A DNA stretch of 64,000 nucleotides from Helicobacter suis (lineage in GTDB: Bacteria; Campylobacterota; Campylobacteria; Campylobacterales; Helicobacteraceae), in contig NZ_CABIKG010000007.1 in NCBI RefSeq assembly GCF_902196125.1, forward strand, positions 33,502 to 97,501. The letters run 5' to 3'. Shown here piece after piece: positions 24,218-33,647 of the stretch. Each line of letters opens with the position of its first letter. Position 1 is the first letter of the stretch. Position numbers and translations under genes: made by a program. Below the pieces are notes generated by a model, which had not been told where the DNA came from, made no database searches, and saw nothing but the letters and a program-made list of their open reading frames with translations.

Positions 24218-25177
24218 TTAATGCCCTAAACGCCTCTTAAGCACCTGAGCCACATCAAAACCGGCATTAAGCCCAATGCCAATACTAGCCCCAGATTTAT
24301 AAAGAATATCGCCCACTATAAATAAATTAGAAATATTGCTTTCTTGTTCCTCGCTCACAACAGGCAAATTACCCGCGCCCAAAGCCACCCCGCATTTTTT
24401 TAAAAATTCTAAGGGCGTGGATCCGCCAATAGCAAACAAAACCCTATCATAAAGCGCATGCGTGTTATCTTTAAAGTTGACCTTAATTTGCCCCTCGCAA
24501 GCCTCTAAGCCCTCAATCTCTACTCCTAGCTTTTTAGAGAGATTTTTAGAAAAAGCCTCCTCTAGTGCCTTTAAATTTTCCTCATTGACACGGCTAAAGC
24601 TGCTTTGTCTGTAATTAAGCGTAGTGGTGTTGGTATTAGCTAGAGCAATGGCATACTCCACAGCCGAATTACCCCCACCTACAACTAAGACCTTTTCATT
24701 TTCTTTACAATCATTAATGGTATAAACCACCTGATGCATAACCTCTACTGGAATGGGATAACTTGGGCGGTTGGGTTGCCCCATTTTACCAATGGCAATC
24801 ACTACATGTTTAGCGTGTAGTACCGCGTTTTTGGCTGTTAGAACTTCAAAAACATCTTGTTTTTTTTGCACACTTTCTACGGCTGTTTGGTAAAAAACCG
24901 GGGTTTTATACTTTTCTAAAACCCGCTCAAACACTAATAAAGTTTGCTCTTTATCCATGTCTGTAAAGGGAATATTCCCCCTAATATCTACTACCTGTTT
25001 GCGATAATCCTTATCCACCCGTTTGTGTGCTTTATAATATTTGCGTAGCATGCCACAGCACTGTTCATCTTTTTCACACAGCAGGACCTTTTCAATCCCA
25101 TTTATTTGGCACTCAATAGCTGCAGCAATCCCGCTAGGCCCAGCCCCCACAACCACCACATCATACAACTCACTCAT
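24218..25177 (-). CDS. fqrB: Flavodoxin:quinone/NADP reductase FqrB-type flavoprotein
   Basis: 319 residues with two Rossmann motifs: FAD-binding VVVGAGPSGIAAAIECQ at the N-terminus and NADPH-binding VLVVGGGNSAVEYAIALAN mid-protein, plus the C-terminal FAD contact NLFIVGDILYKSGASIG. The CxxC redox pair of thioredoxin reductases is absent, which points to the thioredoxin-reductase-like ferredoxin/flavodoxin reductases. H. pylori HP1164 (FqrB) is the nearest model: it passes electrons between NADPH and flavodoxin. A four-cysteine-free active site and length fit. It follows ccoS by 3 bases. Confidence 0.84.
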   Translation of the reverse strand: MSELYDVVVVGAGPSGIAAAIECQINGIEKVLLCEKDEQCCGMLRKYYKAHKRVDKDYRKQVVDIRGNIPFTDMDKEQTLLVFERVLEKYKTPVFYQTAVESVQKKQDVFEVLTAKNAVLHAKHVVIAIGKMGQPNRPSYPIPVEVMHQVVYTINDCKENEKVLVVGGGNSAVEYAIALANTNTTTLNYRQSSFSRVNEENLKALEEAFSKNLSKKLGVEIEGLEACEGQIKVNFKDNTHALYDRVLFAIGGSTPLEFLKKCGVALGAGNLPVVSEEQESNISNLFIVGDILYKSGASIGIGLNAGFDVAQVLKRRLGH

Positions 25178-25180
25178 GAA

Positions 25181-25378
25181 CTATCCTTTCTTAAGCTTTT
25201 TGGCCTCTTCCTCTTTAGCTAGGTTGAGATCTTCAGGGCCATCATAAAGCAAAGATTCTAACATTTTTTTCTCATCGCTAAATTGCTTGCCCTTTAAACC
25301 CCATAAAAAAATGAGTAGCCCCACTAAGCCTAAGGTAAGTGAAACAAAAAGCATTAAAAAAAGCGTATTGGTGTGCAT
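25181..25378 (-). CDS. ccoS: Cytochrome cbb3 oxidase assembly protein CcoS
   Basis: 65 residues: one membrane segment (FLMLFVSLTLGLVGLLIFLWGL), then the CcoS signature KGKQFSDEKKMLESLLYDGP (an aromatic-W, G-K-Q-F-x-D, then hydrophobic-L-D). CcoS/FixS helps insert haem and copper into the cbb3 terminal oxidase, the only oxidase of gastric helicobacters. The ATG abuts the alaS stop (TAAATG), so it is read through from alaS; fqrB follows. Confidence 0.84.
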   Translation of the reverse strand: MHTNTLFLMLFVSLTLGLVGLLIFLWGLKGKQFSDEKKMLESLLYDGPEDLNLAKEEEAKKLKKG

Positions 25379-27976
25379 TTAATTTTGCAAAATCTCCAGA
25401 GTTTTTTGGTAGATAGCCTCTTGTAGGGTTTTGATTTCTTGCGGGCTAAAATCCCCCTCTTTTACCAATACAAAAGACACATGATCGCTACGGCCTCCCC
25501 CCTTGCTCACATAGCCTAAATCCTTTGCATGGTTTTTTAAAGCCTCTAGCAAGAGAAGCATATCTGCGCTCTTAACTGATTTTAACACCCACTCCAAGCA
25601 ACCCTTTTGTAGATTGTGGTACTCAAAAAGCGCCACTACAGACTCCCCTCTACTTTTATAAAGATCTACAAAGGCAAAAAAATCATTTAGATGTTCTTTT
25701 AGCCCTCTGAGTACAGCTAAGGGGAAGTTTTGCCCGGGGATAGGATAAAGAGTGGGTTTTTGGGTGGGTTTAGGGCTTTTAGAAGTTTGATCTTTTTGGA
25801 GGGCTTTTAAAATATCATGGGTTTTAAGCCTTTGGCGCGCCTCTTTAAGAATACGGCGCTCTTGCATAATAAAATCATAATACGCCTCCCCACACACCGC
25901 CTCAATGCGCCTCACCCCCGCACTCACGCTAGAAACTTTTATAATAGCAAAGCCTCCAATTTGTGCGCTATTTTGCACATGTACCCCCCCGCAGGCCTCA
26001 ACACTGCCTGCAATCTTAACCACCCGTACCTGCTCTAAATATTTATCCTCAAAAAGCATGATAGCCCCGCTTTCTTTAGCCTGTAAAGCCTGCATATTTT
26101 CCACGCTTGTGGGCATGGCTAGGGCGATTTTGGCATTGACAAAGGCTTCTATCTGCTCTATTTCTGTATCGTCTAAGTTGCGGTAAAAACTAAAATCAAA
26201 GCGCAAACGGCTAGGTTCAATGTGGCTACCCTTTTGCTGGATTTCTACCTTTTTGTTTTCCTCTCTAGCCTTTTTGCCTAAAATTTCACGCAAGGCTAAA
26301 TGCAGTAAATGCGTGGCGCTGTGGTGTTTGGCAATCTCTAAACGATGGCTTACCTGAGCAATCACGCTATCACCCACCCCTAAACTAGCTCCCTCTACCA
26401 ACTCTACAGAGCTGATATTAATTTCTCCTACCTTTTGGGTATCTAGGACATGGGCGCATAAAACATGGTTACTATCTAAGATCACCCCTTTATCCCCAAT
26501 AGGTCCGCCTCCTTGTGCATAAAATGGGGTTTTATCTAGCACTAAAAAAGCCCTATTAGCTTCCTCTTGATAAAGTGCTAAGACTCTAGCCTGCACACTC
26601 TCACACTCATAGCCCACAAAAATATTAGGTGCAAGGGCGCTTAAATCTAAATTTTTAAACCCCTCTTTGGCATGGCTTTGTTTAAACTGGGATCGTTGCT
26701 GTTGTTCTTGCATGCAGGCTTGGTACTCTTCTAAATTAATCGTGATATTTTTATGGCGCAACATATCCATCGTTAAATCCAAAGGAAAACCATAGGTATC
26801 ATAAAGCTTAAAAGCCACCGCCCCGCTAAAAACAGAGCCGCTACACTCTTTTAAAGCACTTTCAAATAAATGCATGCCTTTATCCAAAGTGGCTAAAAAT
26901 AATTCCTCCTCAGCTCTGCACTCAGCTTCTATACTCTCTTTATGTTCTGCAAGTAAAGGATAATCTGGCATTAAGCCACATAGATAACCTAAAATTTTAT
27001 AGAAAAAAGGCTCTTCTAGCTGTTTTTGTTGGGCTTGTTTGAGTAAATAGCCATGCCTAAGTGCGCGCCTTAAAATGCGGCGCAAAACATAACCCCGCCC
27101 CGTATTTTCAAAATACACCCCCATTGCTAGCAAAAACCCCACACTCCTAGCGTGATCGGCTAGCACTCTAAAAGATTCAAGATGATCTGTATAATTTAGA
27201 TCAAAAACCTCTCCAATGCAAGAAATCAAGGGTCTAAAAAGCGAGCTATCAAAATTATTTTGTACCCCCTCTAAAAGCGCTTGTACCCTCTCTAAACCCA
27301 TGCCTGTATCAATACAAGGCCGCTCTAGTGGGGTTAAAACCCCCGTACTTGAGCGCTCATATTGCATGAAAACTAGATTCCAGATTTCTAAAAAGCGATC
27401 CCCCTCTCCTCCAAAATAATCCTCCGCAGAATGAAAATACTTTTCCCCCTGATCAATATAAATTTCACTGCAATAGCCACAAGGCCCCACATCAGCCATT
27501 TGCCAAAAATTATCCGCATCGCCCATAGCTTTAATGTGGCTAGCAGGCACAAACTTTTGCCACAGCTTATAAGCTTCTTGATCTTTTTCATGCACGCTGA
27601 TATAAATATCTTTTGAATCAAAGTTTAAATGGCGGTGTACAAATTCAAAGGCATAAGCAATTGCCTCTTCTTTAAAATAATCAAAAAAGGAAAAATTACC
27701 CAGCATTTCAAATAAAGTATGGTGACGGTTGGTATAGCCCACATTTTCTAAATCGTTATGTTTGCCCCCTGCGCGCATGCATAGCTGGGCACTAGTGGCC
27801 TTATTACAAAAAGGTTTGGCTTTGCCTAGGAAAATATCTTTAAATTGCACCATGCCCGCATTAGTAAAGAGTAAAGAAGAATCTTGGGGCACTAAACTTG
27901 AGCTAGGCACGAGTAAGTGATCAAGATTTTTAAAATACCCTAGAAAAGCCTTTTTAATATCCATGTTACCCGCCAA
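25379..27976 (-). CDS. alaS: Alanyl-tRNA synthetase
   Basis: 865 residues, full length. Class II catalytic core with KAFLGYFKNLDHLLVPSSSL and motif 2/3 regions (NRHHTLFEMLGNFSFFDYFK; GMGLERVQALLEG), the editing domain with HSATHLLHLALREILG and the zinc-site CGGVHVQNSAQIGGF, and a C-terminal C-Ala part. It charges tRNA-Ala and clears Ser/Gly mischarging. First gene of an alaS-ccoS-fqrB unit. Confidence 0.97.
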   Translation of the reverse strand: MAGNMDIKKAFLGYFKNLDHLLVPSSSLVPQDSSLLFTNAGMVQFKDIFLGKAKPFCNKATSAQLCMRAGGKHNDLENVGYTNRHHTLFEMLGNFSFFDYFKEEAIAYAFEFVHRHLNFDSKDIYISVHEKDQEAYKLWQKFVPASHIKAMGDADNFWQMADVGPCGYCSEIYIDQGEKYFHSAEDYFGGEGDRFLEIWNLVFMQYERSSTGVLTPLERPCIDTGMGLERVQALLEGVQNNFDSSLFRPLISCIGEVFDLNYTDHLESFRVLADHARSVGFLLAMGVYFENTGRGYVLRRILRRALRHGYLLKQAQQKQLEEPFFYKILGYLCGLMPDYPLLAEHKESIEAECRAEEELFLATLDKGMHLFESALKECSGSVFSGAVAFKLYDTYGFPLDLTMDMLRHKNITINLEEYQACMQEQQQRSQFKQSHAKEGFKNLDLSALAPNIFVGYECESVQARVLALYQEEANRAFLVLDKTPFYAQGGGPIGDKGVILDSNHVLCAHVLDTQKVGEINISSVELVEGASLGVGDSVIAQVSHRLEIAKHHSATHLLHLALREILGKKAREENKKVEIQQKGSHIEPSRLRFDFSFYRNLDDTEIEQIEAFVNAKIALAMPTSVENMQALQAKESGAIMLFEDKYLEQVRVVKIAGSVEACGGVHVQNSAQIGGFAIIKVSSVSAGVRRIEAVCGEAYYDFIMQERRILKEARQRLKTHDILKALQKDQTSKSPKPTQKPTLYPIPGQNFPLAVLRGLKEHLNDFFAFVDLYKSRGESVVALFEYHNLQKGCLEWVLKSVKSADMLLLLEALKNHAKDLGYVSKGGGRSDHVSFVLVKEGDFSPQEIKTLQEAIYQKTLEILQN

Positions 27977-28116
27977 ATATTTTAACCCTAAAAACCTAAG
28001 TTACGCAAGATTTTAGCTTGAGAAAGTACTTTAACATAATTTTAGGCTTTTAGTATCCATTAAATGCTCTTTTAACTGGCTATTTTATCACTTTAAGGGG
28101 GTTTTAAGAAATGAAT

Positions 28117-28427
28117 TTAAAAAATGAAGGGTGAAAGGTTTTTTATTCTCCCCTCGCTAATTTCTTGAATTTCGCTAAAAACACAATCAAGAATATAAGC
28201 ATTGCTAAACAAGGCCTCTTTGTTGGTTAGCCCGGTTAAAATATGTGATCTTAAAGTTTCTTTATCATATCGTGCGTAAAACTCCGTCCTTTAGGGTGTA
28301 AGATGTAAGCACCTAGAGCTAACGATCAATAACTAACGCAATCTAATAGTGCGAGCGCTATCTCACAACGGCATTGATCAATAAAACTTACAAGGCGGTA
28401 TTTTTTCTCTAAATGTAGCGAAACTTT
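28117..28427 (-). pseudogene. Decayed mobile-element gene, copy A
   Basis: Minus-strand reading frames, broken by stops and a frame change, give LEKKYRLVSFIDQCR and EIALALL at the 5' side and ETLRSHILTGLTNKEALF and VFSEIQEISEG at the 3' side, ending in TAA. The same protein order occurs in copy B at 52884-53159 (EEKYRLVSFINRCR; LTGLSVTELKG). Homology to copy B stops at 28427-28431, exactly where the IS608-type right end begins, so the element probably interrupted this gene. Family not recognised. Confidence 0.45.
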
Positions 28428-28674
28428 TTGACACACTCCCCATAGCTAAAGCTAGGGGATTCTAGGATCACCAAGGTTTACCCGCTAGGCGGGTCTTACA
28501 GCCTCTACTCTAAGAGTTGATGCCTCAACTATATGGCGGACATCATAACACAAAACGCCTTAATTCGCTTAGCAAGCTTGCGGGCTTTAGCACGCAGTGG
28601 TAATAGTCGGGGGTATGTTCTCAACATAATTTATTGCTTGCTGCATGTGGGAAGGATACAGCATAGAACATGGA
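28428..28674 (-). mobile_element. Right end of an IS608-like (IS200/IS605) element
   Basis: On the minus strand a hairpin at 28438-28458 with arms CCCCTAGCT and AGCTA-T-GGGG (one bulged T) is followed after 6 bases by TCAA (28428-28431). This is the arrangement of the IS608 right end: imperfect hairpin bound by the TnpA tyrosine transposase and cleavage just after TCAA. The adjoining GC-rich sequence up to about 28674, with further stem-loops such as ACCCGCCTAGCGGGT, is where the TnpB 3' end and its guide RNA scaffold lie in intact elements. No tnpA, tnpB or left end is present, so this is a remnant. Confidence 0.6.
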
Positions 28675-28677
28675 TAG

Positions 28678-29367
28678 TCCAAATCTAAAGAGAATAATTG
28701 TTATGAGCGCCGGTTACATCCCCTAGTGGCTTATTTTGCTTTTAATCAGTGGGGCGCACACACCAAGACTATTTACCATGAGGGCGCGCTAAAATCTAGC
28801 AAGGGTAAAAATTCTTGGCTCTATCCAGATATGGTTGGGGCAAGCTTTGCTTATAAGAATTTTGATCCAGCTTTGCGTGAATTTGTGGAGAAATTTGATC
28901 TGTTGCCCTTGAAACTCTTTTCTTTTGAGCTCAAACAAGAGATCACTTTAAGCAATTGTAGAGAACACTACTTTCAGGCCATTAGCAATAGCTCTTGGGC
29001 ACATGAGGGGTATTTAGTAGCAAAGGAATTAAATACTGAAGATCATGATTTAATGGATTTGTTAAAACGCTTACACGCTAGCTTTGGCATTGGGGTTATT
29101 TTGCTTAACACCGATGATATATCCAAAAGTCGCGTACTTTTTAATGCCCGCCTTAAAGACAATTTAGATCACACCATGCTAGGCGAGTTGTCCAAAAACT
29201 CCCCTGATTTTCAAGAGTTTTTAAAGACCTTGAAACTTTTTCACGACGCGATTGAAAAAGGCTTGAGCGAACAAACCAAATTTGAAGGCTTTGAGAATGT
29301 CTTCTCAAGCCTTGATATGAAAGAATACATCAAGTCGGAGTTAAGAGGAGAGACCCAAGAGGTTTAG
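28678..29367 (+). pseudogene. hrgA: HrgA-like nuclease domain, 5'-truncated
   Basis: The frame is open from just after a TAG (28675-28677), with the first usable start a GTG at 28726; the protein is then 213 residues. YERRLHPLVAYFAF marks the beginning of the C-terminal domain of HrgA (COG2958). PD-(D/E)xK-type residues are visible: SWLYPDMVG and, later, FSFELKQEI; then FQAISNSSWAHEGYLVA and ASFGIGVILL typical of the family. HrgA replaces a restriction enzyme gene in some H. pylori strains. Its N-terminal HTH part is missing, replaced by the IS608-like end. Domain is intact and might still be translated. Confidence 0.6.
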
Positions 29368-29533
29368 CTTACTTAACCTATGAAGGCGGTTATTTGTGTT
29401 TTAGATATTTAAACACAAATCTTAAGAGAGGAGGGAAAAACTATGATTGGATAAATACCCTTTTAAGGGGCGCTCAATCAGAGCAGGTTAGGGGCTTGTT
29501 GTTTTAACTTTTAAAATTTTTAAGGAGAAGATC

Positions 29534-29716
29534 ATGGCAATTAGTACAGCGGTTCAAAAAGGTTCACATGTTTATGTCTACAATGAAAAAAACAGCCATA
29601 CACATACCTATAATGGGGAATTAGTGGGCTTTACTAATAGTACGGTGTCTGTCAAACAAAAAAATGGTCAAGTTTATGTCTACAATGAAAAAGGAAGCCA
29701 CACAGCTACGCACTAA
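29534..29716 (+). CDS. 60-residue protein with duplicated VYVYNEK motif
   Basis: 60 residues, preceded by a strong AAGGAG site and followed by a clear terminator. Two copies of the same strand-turn unit occur: SHVYVYNEKNSHTHTY near the N-terminus and GQVYVYNEKGSHTATH at the C-terminus, joined by GELVGFTNSTVSVKQKN. Similar small proteins with (V/I)YVYxEKG repeats exist in other bacteria, but I know no function. The design suggests a small beta-barrel or homo-oligomer. Expression signals imply it is an intact gene in an otherwise decayed island. Confidence 0.7.
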   Translation: MAISTAVQKGSHVYVYNEKNSHTHTYNGELVGFTNSTVSVKQKNGQVYVYNEKGSHTATH

Positions 29717-29740
29717 CCACTTGATCACCATTTGCACTAT

Positions 29741-29763
29741 TAGCCCCTAGTGGGGCTATTTTT
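29741..29763 (+). terminator. Rho-independent terminator
   Basis: TAGCCCC and GGGGCTA form a perfect 7-base stem with loop TAGT, followed directly by a run of five T. It lies 25 bases after the stop of the 60-residue gene. Confidence 0.85.
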
Positions 29764-30319
29764 CATTCTTATCTTTTTAATTAAAGGGATTTTTGTGGTA
29801 TCTAAGCAATACCAGTTTACAAGAAATCATGCATGCCTTAATGTATCTCTAATTATGAGTAAACGCACCATTATCACTATCTAAACAAACATGTGAAGGT
29901 TTTTGAGGAATCTTTGGGGGATTATTTAGATCACTAAAGAGTGGGGGCAGCACTTCACAGAGCTAGCATAACCATACAGCCACTAAAGCCACTATAACAC
30001 GATGCTAGAAGATTATAGGAGCAACTAATAAAACCACGCTTCCCTTAGCACTCTGGGGCTAGCACCCCCAAACCCTTTAAAGGCGGCTTTAGAAACTAAG
30101 TTTGGAAAGTTACACATTTGGTAGTTAGCAATACAAAAGCTTAGCATTAGAGTAATAGTGCTAGAGATTGCACAACACAATATCAGGGCAATTATTTAGC
30201 TTGCTTGGTGGTACTTGTAACACAATTTACACTCCAACCACTTAAGGTGGCTGGGGTCTTTGCTTAAGAATAGTTTAACAAGAATATAAGATCAAAGTCA
30301 GCATGGCGTAGAAAAAGCT
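29764..30319. other. Gene-free 556-base stretch
   Basis: No open frame of note, start with binding site, or tRNA-like fold is visible. A weak hairpin GGGG CTAGCA CCCC occurs near 30046-30060. The region looks like decayed sequence between the island and slyD. Confidence 0.5.
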
Positions 30320-30811
30320 TTAGTGTGAGCAACCACACCCGCCGCCGCAACATTTAGCTTTAGGTTGTCCTTTTAAAATTTCTTGTTCAGAAGGCTCTCT
30401 AAAACCTAAAACTTTGAGTTTAAAGCTAAGTTCTTTACCGGCTAAGGGGTGGTTATAATCTAACATCACCATGTGATCGCTAAAATCTTTCACACTCACC
30501 TGTACACTCTCTTGATTTTCTCCTTGTCCAAATAAAGTCATGCCTCTTTTTAGTTCAATGTTTTCAAACTGATCGCGGGGGACTTCTTGGAGATAATCAT
30601 TGCGATACTCTCCATAAGCTTCATGTGGGGGAATTTGTAAGATAAGGGTTTCTCCAACTTTAGCCTGTGCAACTGCCTTTTCAATCCCAACAATTACCTG
30701 CCCAGCGCCCATTAAAAACTCTAATGGCTGTTTACCAATATTAGAATCTAAAACTTCTTGGGTGATGTGATCGCGGACTTCATATTCAATAATAGCAATT
30801 TGATTTTGCAT
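30320..30811 (-). CDS. slyD: SlyD-type FKBP peptidyl-prolyl isomerase
   Basis: 163 residues: FKBP strands ([32 protein letters not shown]) with the inserted IF chaperone domain ([11 protein letters not shown] to VQVSVKDF), and a short metal-binding tail [10 protein letters not shown]. SlyD folds proteins and delivers nickel for hydrogenase/urease maturation; the H. pylori tail is likewise Cys/His-rich. This tail is shorter than in E. coli but retains the ligands. Last gene of the Tol-Pal run in the H. pylori order HP1123-HP1130. Confidence 0.95.
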   Translation of the reverse strand: MQNQIAIIEYEVRDHITQEVLDSNIGKQPLEFLMGAGQVIVGIEKAVAQAKVGETLILQIPPHEAYGEYRNDYLQEVPRDQFENIELKRGMTLFGQGENQESVQVSVKDFSDHMVMLDYNHPLAGKELSFKLKVLGFREPSEQEILKGQPKAKCCGGGCGCSH

Positions 30812-30841
30812 TGTGTATCCTTTATCGTGGTTTGGAGTATT

Positions 30842-31786
30842 TTAGCGTGTTTTTGCCTTTTCTTCTAAAATAACTTGCGCTTTTTTACCCTGTGGGCTTT
30901 CTGGATAAAGCTGGACAAGAGAATGTAAAAATTTATGGTAATTTGTCCAATCTTTAAGTGCTCTGAAAGCAAAAGCCGTATGCCAAAGCAAAATAGGCAT
31001 GTAAGAGGTTTTATCTTGAATCAAAGCGCTTTTTTTGAAAAGTTCAATGGCCTCTTTATAAATCCCATCCATATAGGCAGCCTCTCCTGCTAAGTAAGCA
31101 TAATATGCTGGTCTATAGGGCAGATTTGCTAACCAGATAAAGCGTACCTTAGCCTGTGCATATTGCTTTTGTCTAAATAACTCTAGCGCTTTTCTGGCAA
31201 TATCTTCTTTTTTTAAAGGGTCTTTCTCAAAGGAGGGGGTGTCTTGTTTTGTTTTCATTTGGAGCATTTGTTCTTGAATAGCGCCCAAATCTTTTAGCTT
31301 TTGGGTGTTAATGTTAGCTTGTGTATCAATAGATTTTTGCAGAGCTTCTAGTTTGGTTGCAAACTCTGCATGCATTTGTGCTAATAATTTATTAGTATCA
31401 TCAGTTTTTTTTTCAAATGCGGCTAGGGCTGCCTGATTAGCCTGTATCTGAGTTTTAAGGTTGTTGATCAAATCTGCTTGTTGTTTTAAAAGATTAGCTT
31501 GCATGTCTTGCATACTCTTAAGCGTCTTTAAAGTGTTAGCATGCACAACAAGCGTATCAGTTGCTCCCTTAAGCTTGATAGCTTGACCCTCTACTAAACT
31601 TTTTAACCCATCTTGTCCTTGTAAAAGGCTATCTGTTTGGCTTTTAAGAGTGGTGAGAATATCTTGTAAGTTTTTATTACTAGATTTAAGAGTGTTTAAC
31701 TCTTGTTTGGTAGCCCCGCTTTGCAAGTCAAAGGCTGAGGGCTCGGCTATTAAAAGAGTACCCACTAAAGAAAGGCAATAACGCAC
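30842..31786 (-). CDS. CpoB/YbgF-like Tol-Pal associated TPR protein
   Basis: 314 residues with a signal peptide. Residues about 30-195 are a long coiled coil of SNKNLQDIL and LKSQTDSLLQG type heptads; the rest is a TPR domain (DIARKALELFRQKQYAQAKVRF, AYLAGEAAYMDGIYKEAIELF, ending PQGKKAQVILEEKAK). CpoB coordinates peptidoglycan synthesis with outer-membrane constriction through TolA. It follows pal with no gap, the position of HP1124. Confidence 0.87.
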   Translation of the reverse strand: MRYCLSLVGTLLIAEPSAFDLQSGATKQELNTLKSSNKNLQDILTTLKSQTDSLLQGQDGLKSLVEGQAIKLKGATDTLVVHANTLKTLKSMQDMQANLLKQQADLINNLKTQIQANQAALAAFEKKTDDTNKLLAQMHAEFATKLEALQKSIDTQANINTQKLKDLGAIQEQMLQMKTKQDTPSFEKDPLKKEDIARKALELFRQKQYAQAKVRFIWLANLPYRPAYYAYLAGEAAYMDGIYKEAIELFKKSALIQDKTSYMPILLWHTAFAFRALKDWTNYHKFLHSLVQLYPESPQGKKAQVILEEKAKTR

Positions 31787-32332
31787 CTATTCTTCTACCA
31801 CCTTAATATCAACACGGCGGTTTTTGCGATAGCATGTCTTATTCTTTTCTTGACAACTAGGTTTGGTTTCTCCAAGACTTACTACGCGGATTGTATCTTG
31901 GGCAATCCCTTTAATGATAAGGGCTTGTTTGACACTTAAAGCGCGTTTATTAGCCAAAGCAAAATTATACTCCCCACTGCCAAATTCATCGGTATTGCCC
32001 TCTAAGAGTACTTTCATCTTAGATTCTTTAATCTTTTGGACTGCTTGATCAATAACACTTTCCATGTCTGCCCGGATATCGTATTTATCAAAGCTAAAAT
32101 ACACTTGCCCTACAACAGTCCCGCTTGCTATTTGTGGTTTTGGTTTTTCTTCTGGGGCGGGTTGCTCATGTACCTCTTCTTTAGGCACTGTTTTATTTTC
32201 TGGGGGTTGAGAAGCTGGTTGTTGTGTACTTGGCGGTGTCTGCTGAGTTGTTGGTGTAGAATTTACTTGCCCAGAACACCCCACCATTAATACAAACGCT
32301 AACACAGACCCAGACAAGACCCACTTTTTCAT
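31787..32332 (-). CDS. pal: Peptidoglycan-associated lipoprotein Pal
   Basis: 181 residues. Signal peptide with lipobox MVGC at about residue 19; a Pro/Gln/Thr-rich linker; OmpA-C domain with VYFSFDKYDIRADMESVID, the diaminopimelate-binding NTDEFGSGEYNFALANKRAL and a Cys pair near the end. Pal anchors the outer membrane to peptidoglycan and pairs with TolB. Corresponds to H. pylori Omp18 (HP1125). Confidence 0.95.
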   Translation of the reverse strand: MKKWVLSGSVLAFVLMVGCSGQVNSTPTTQQTPPSTQQPASQPPENKTVPKEEVHEQPAPEEKPKPQIASGTVVGQVYFSFDKYDIRADMESVIDQAVQKIKESKMKVLLEGNTDEFGSGEYNFALANKRALSVKQALIIKGIAQDTIRVVSLGETKPSCQEKNKTCYRKNRRVDIKVVEE

Positions 32333-32402
32333 AAAATTCCTTTAATCCAGATTACAAATAAGTTTAGATTATACACGCTACTCTCTTAACCGCCTATAAA
32401 TA

Positions 32403-33647
32403 TTACCAATCAAAGGATTGGATTTCTAAATTCTCTAGCGGAAAAAGATAACTTTGGTTTGAATCTAGCAAAATCACCCCTAGCGCACTCTGCGATGCTG
32501 CCTTTTTTAAAAACATCACAGCTTTACCGTCGTAAGAAAAACGAGGCATCTGATTAACCCCGCTTACAGTTAAACGCCGGACATAGTCGCTTTTAAGGGT
32601 GATGAGATGTAAATTAAAGGTACTTCGACCGTTGGCATCTTTATCCTCACGGCTAACATATACGATATTATCCCCAGAAGCTGTTATCGAATCATTATTT
32701 TTGGCATAAAACACCACCTGTTCTACTGGGGCGCTTTCACGGAGTTTTTTAAGATAGATATTAGGATAACCGGAGCGATCAGAAACAAAAACCATAGCTT
32801 TTTCATTCTCCACAAAAGTACCCATTACATCAATGCCGCTATAAGTTGTTAAGCGTTTAAGGCTTTTTTTCAGAGTGTCGTAGAGAAAAATATCGGTTTG
32901 TCCCTCTGGAGCGAGGGATAAAAGTAATTTATTCCCATCTTTACTCACACTAGAAACAGCGGCCATGCCAGAACTTTGTGTGATCACCTCACTTTTACCC
33001 GTGTGTATATTATATTTGATAATAGTGGGCTCGCGTAGATACTCTGTAAAATAAATCGCGCTTTGATCAGCATTTGCCCATTTAGGGAAAATATTTAAAA
33101 GATTATTTTTAATGATCTCTTGTTGGTAGGATAGTGTGTAATCGGCTACAACAATGCTAGTTACTCCCGGGCTTAGATATTTAGCAAACACCACCATGCG
33201 CTGCATCCAAGCAATAGAGGGGGCTTGGATTAAAGCGTTAGTATCAATAGCTATATGGTGGGCAATAAAGGGGTAGAGTGCTTTAGTGTTAAATTGATAA
33301 TCTTTGCTAGCTTTAATAGAACGATTAGCGATGTCATAAAGGGTTGCATGGATTTGGTGGTTTTGATCTGCTTTGATCTCTACTAAAATCTGAATACCCT
33401 TTGTGGCTAGAGTATCATAAGAGGGGGTTTGTGTTTGTATCTGTGGTGTACCCATTATTTCAAAATGCCCGCTTATTTTTAGATCAGAGGCTAATAGACG
33501 GGCGATTTTTTTTAAATAAGGGTCTGTATTCTGATAAAAAATAGCAACTTTGGGTAATTTTCCAATGGTTTTAACAATGTCTAGGGTTGCATCGGTGGCT
33601 AACAAAGAAGTATAGCACAACAAAAAAAGCCACAAAATCCGCATCAT
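32403..33647 (-). CDS. tolB: Tol-Pal periplasmic protein TolB
   Basis: 414 residues, signal peptide then an N-terminal mixed domain and a C-terminal beta-propeller with repeats such as DGNKLLLSLAPEGQTDIFLYD and MVFVSDRSGYPNIYLK. TolB docks on Pal and TolA during cell constriction. It begins one base inside the end of the TolA-like gene, indicating coupling. HP1126 equivalent. Confidence 0.94.
   Translation of the reverse strand: MMRILWLFLLCYTSLLATDATLDIVKTIGKLPKVAIFYQNTDPYLKKIARLLASDLKISGHFEIMGTPQIQTQTPSYDTLATKGIQILVEIKADQNHQIHATLYDIANRSIKASKDYQFNTKALYPFIAHHIAIDTNALIQAPSIAWMQRMVVFAKYLSPGVTSIVVADYTLSYQQEIIKNNLLNIFPKWANADQSAIYFTEYLREPTIIKYNIHTGKSEVITQSSGMAAVSSVSKDGNKLLLSLAPEGQTDIFLYDTLKKSLKRLTTYSGIDVMGTFVENEKAMVFVSDRSGYPNIYLKKLRESAPVEQVVFYAKNNDSITASGDNIVYVSREDKDANGRSTFNLHLITLKSDYVRRLTVSGVNQMPRFSYDGKAVMFLKKAASQSALGVILLDSNQSYLFPLENLEIQSFDW

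Noticed and set aside
29764..30319. Short open frames near 30 kb as genes
   Set aside because: All are under 40 codons, without start signals or familiar motifs.
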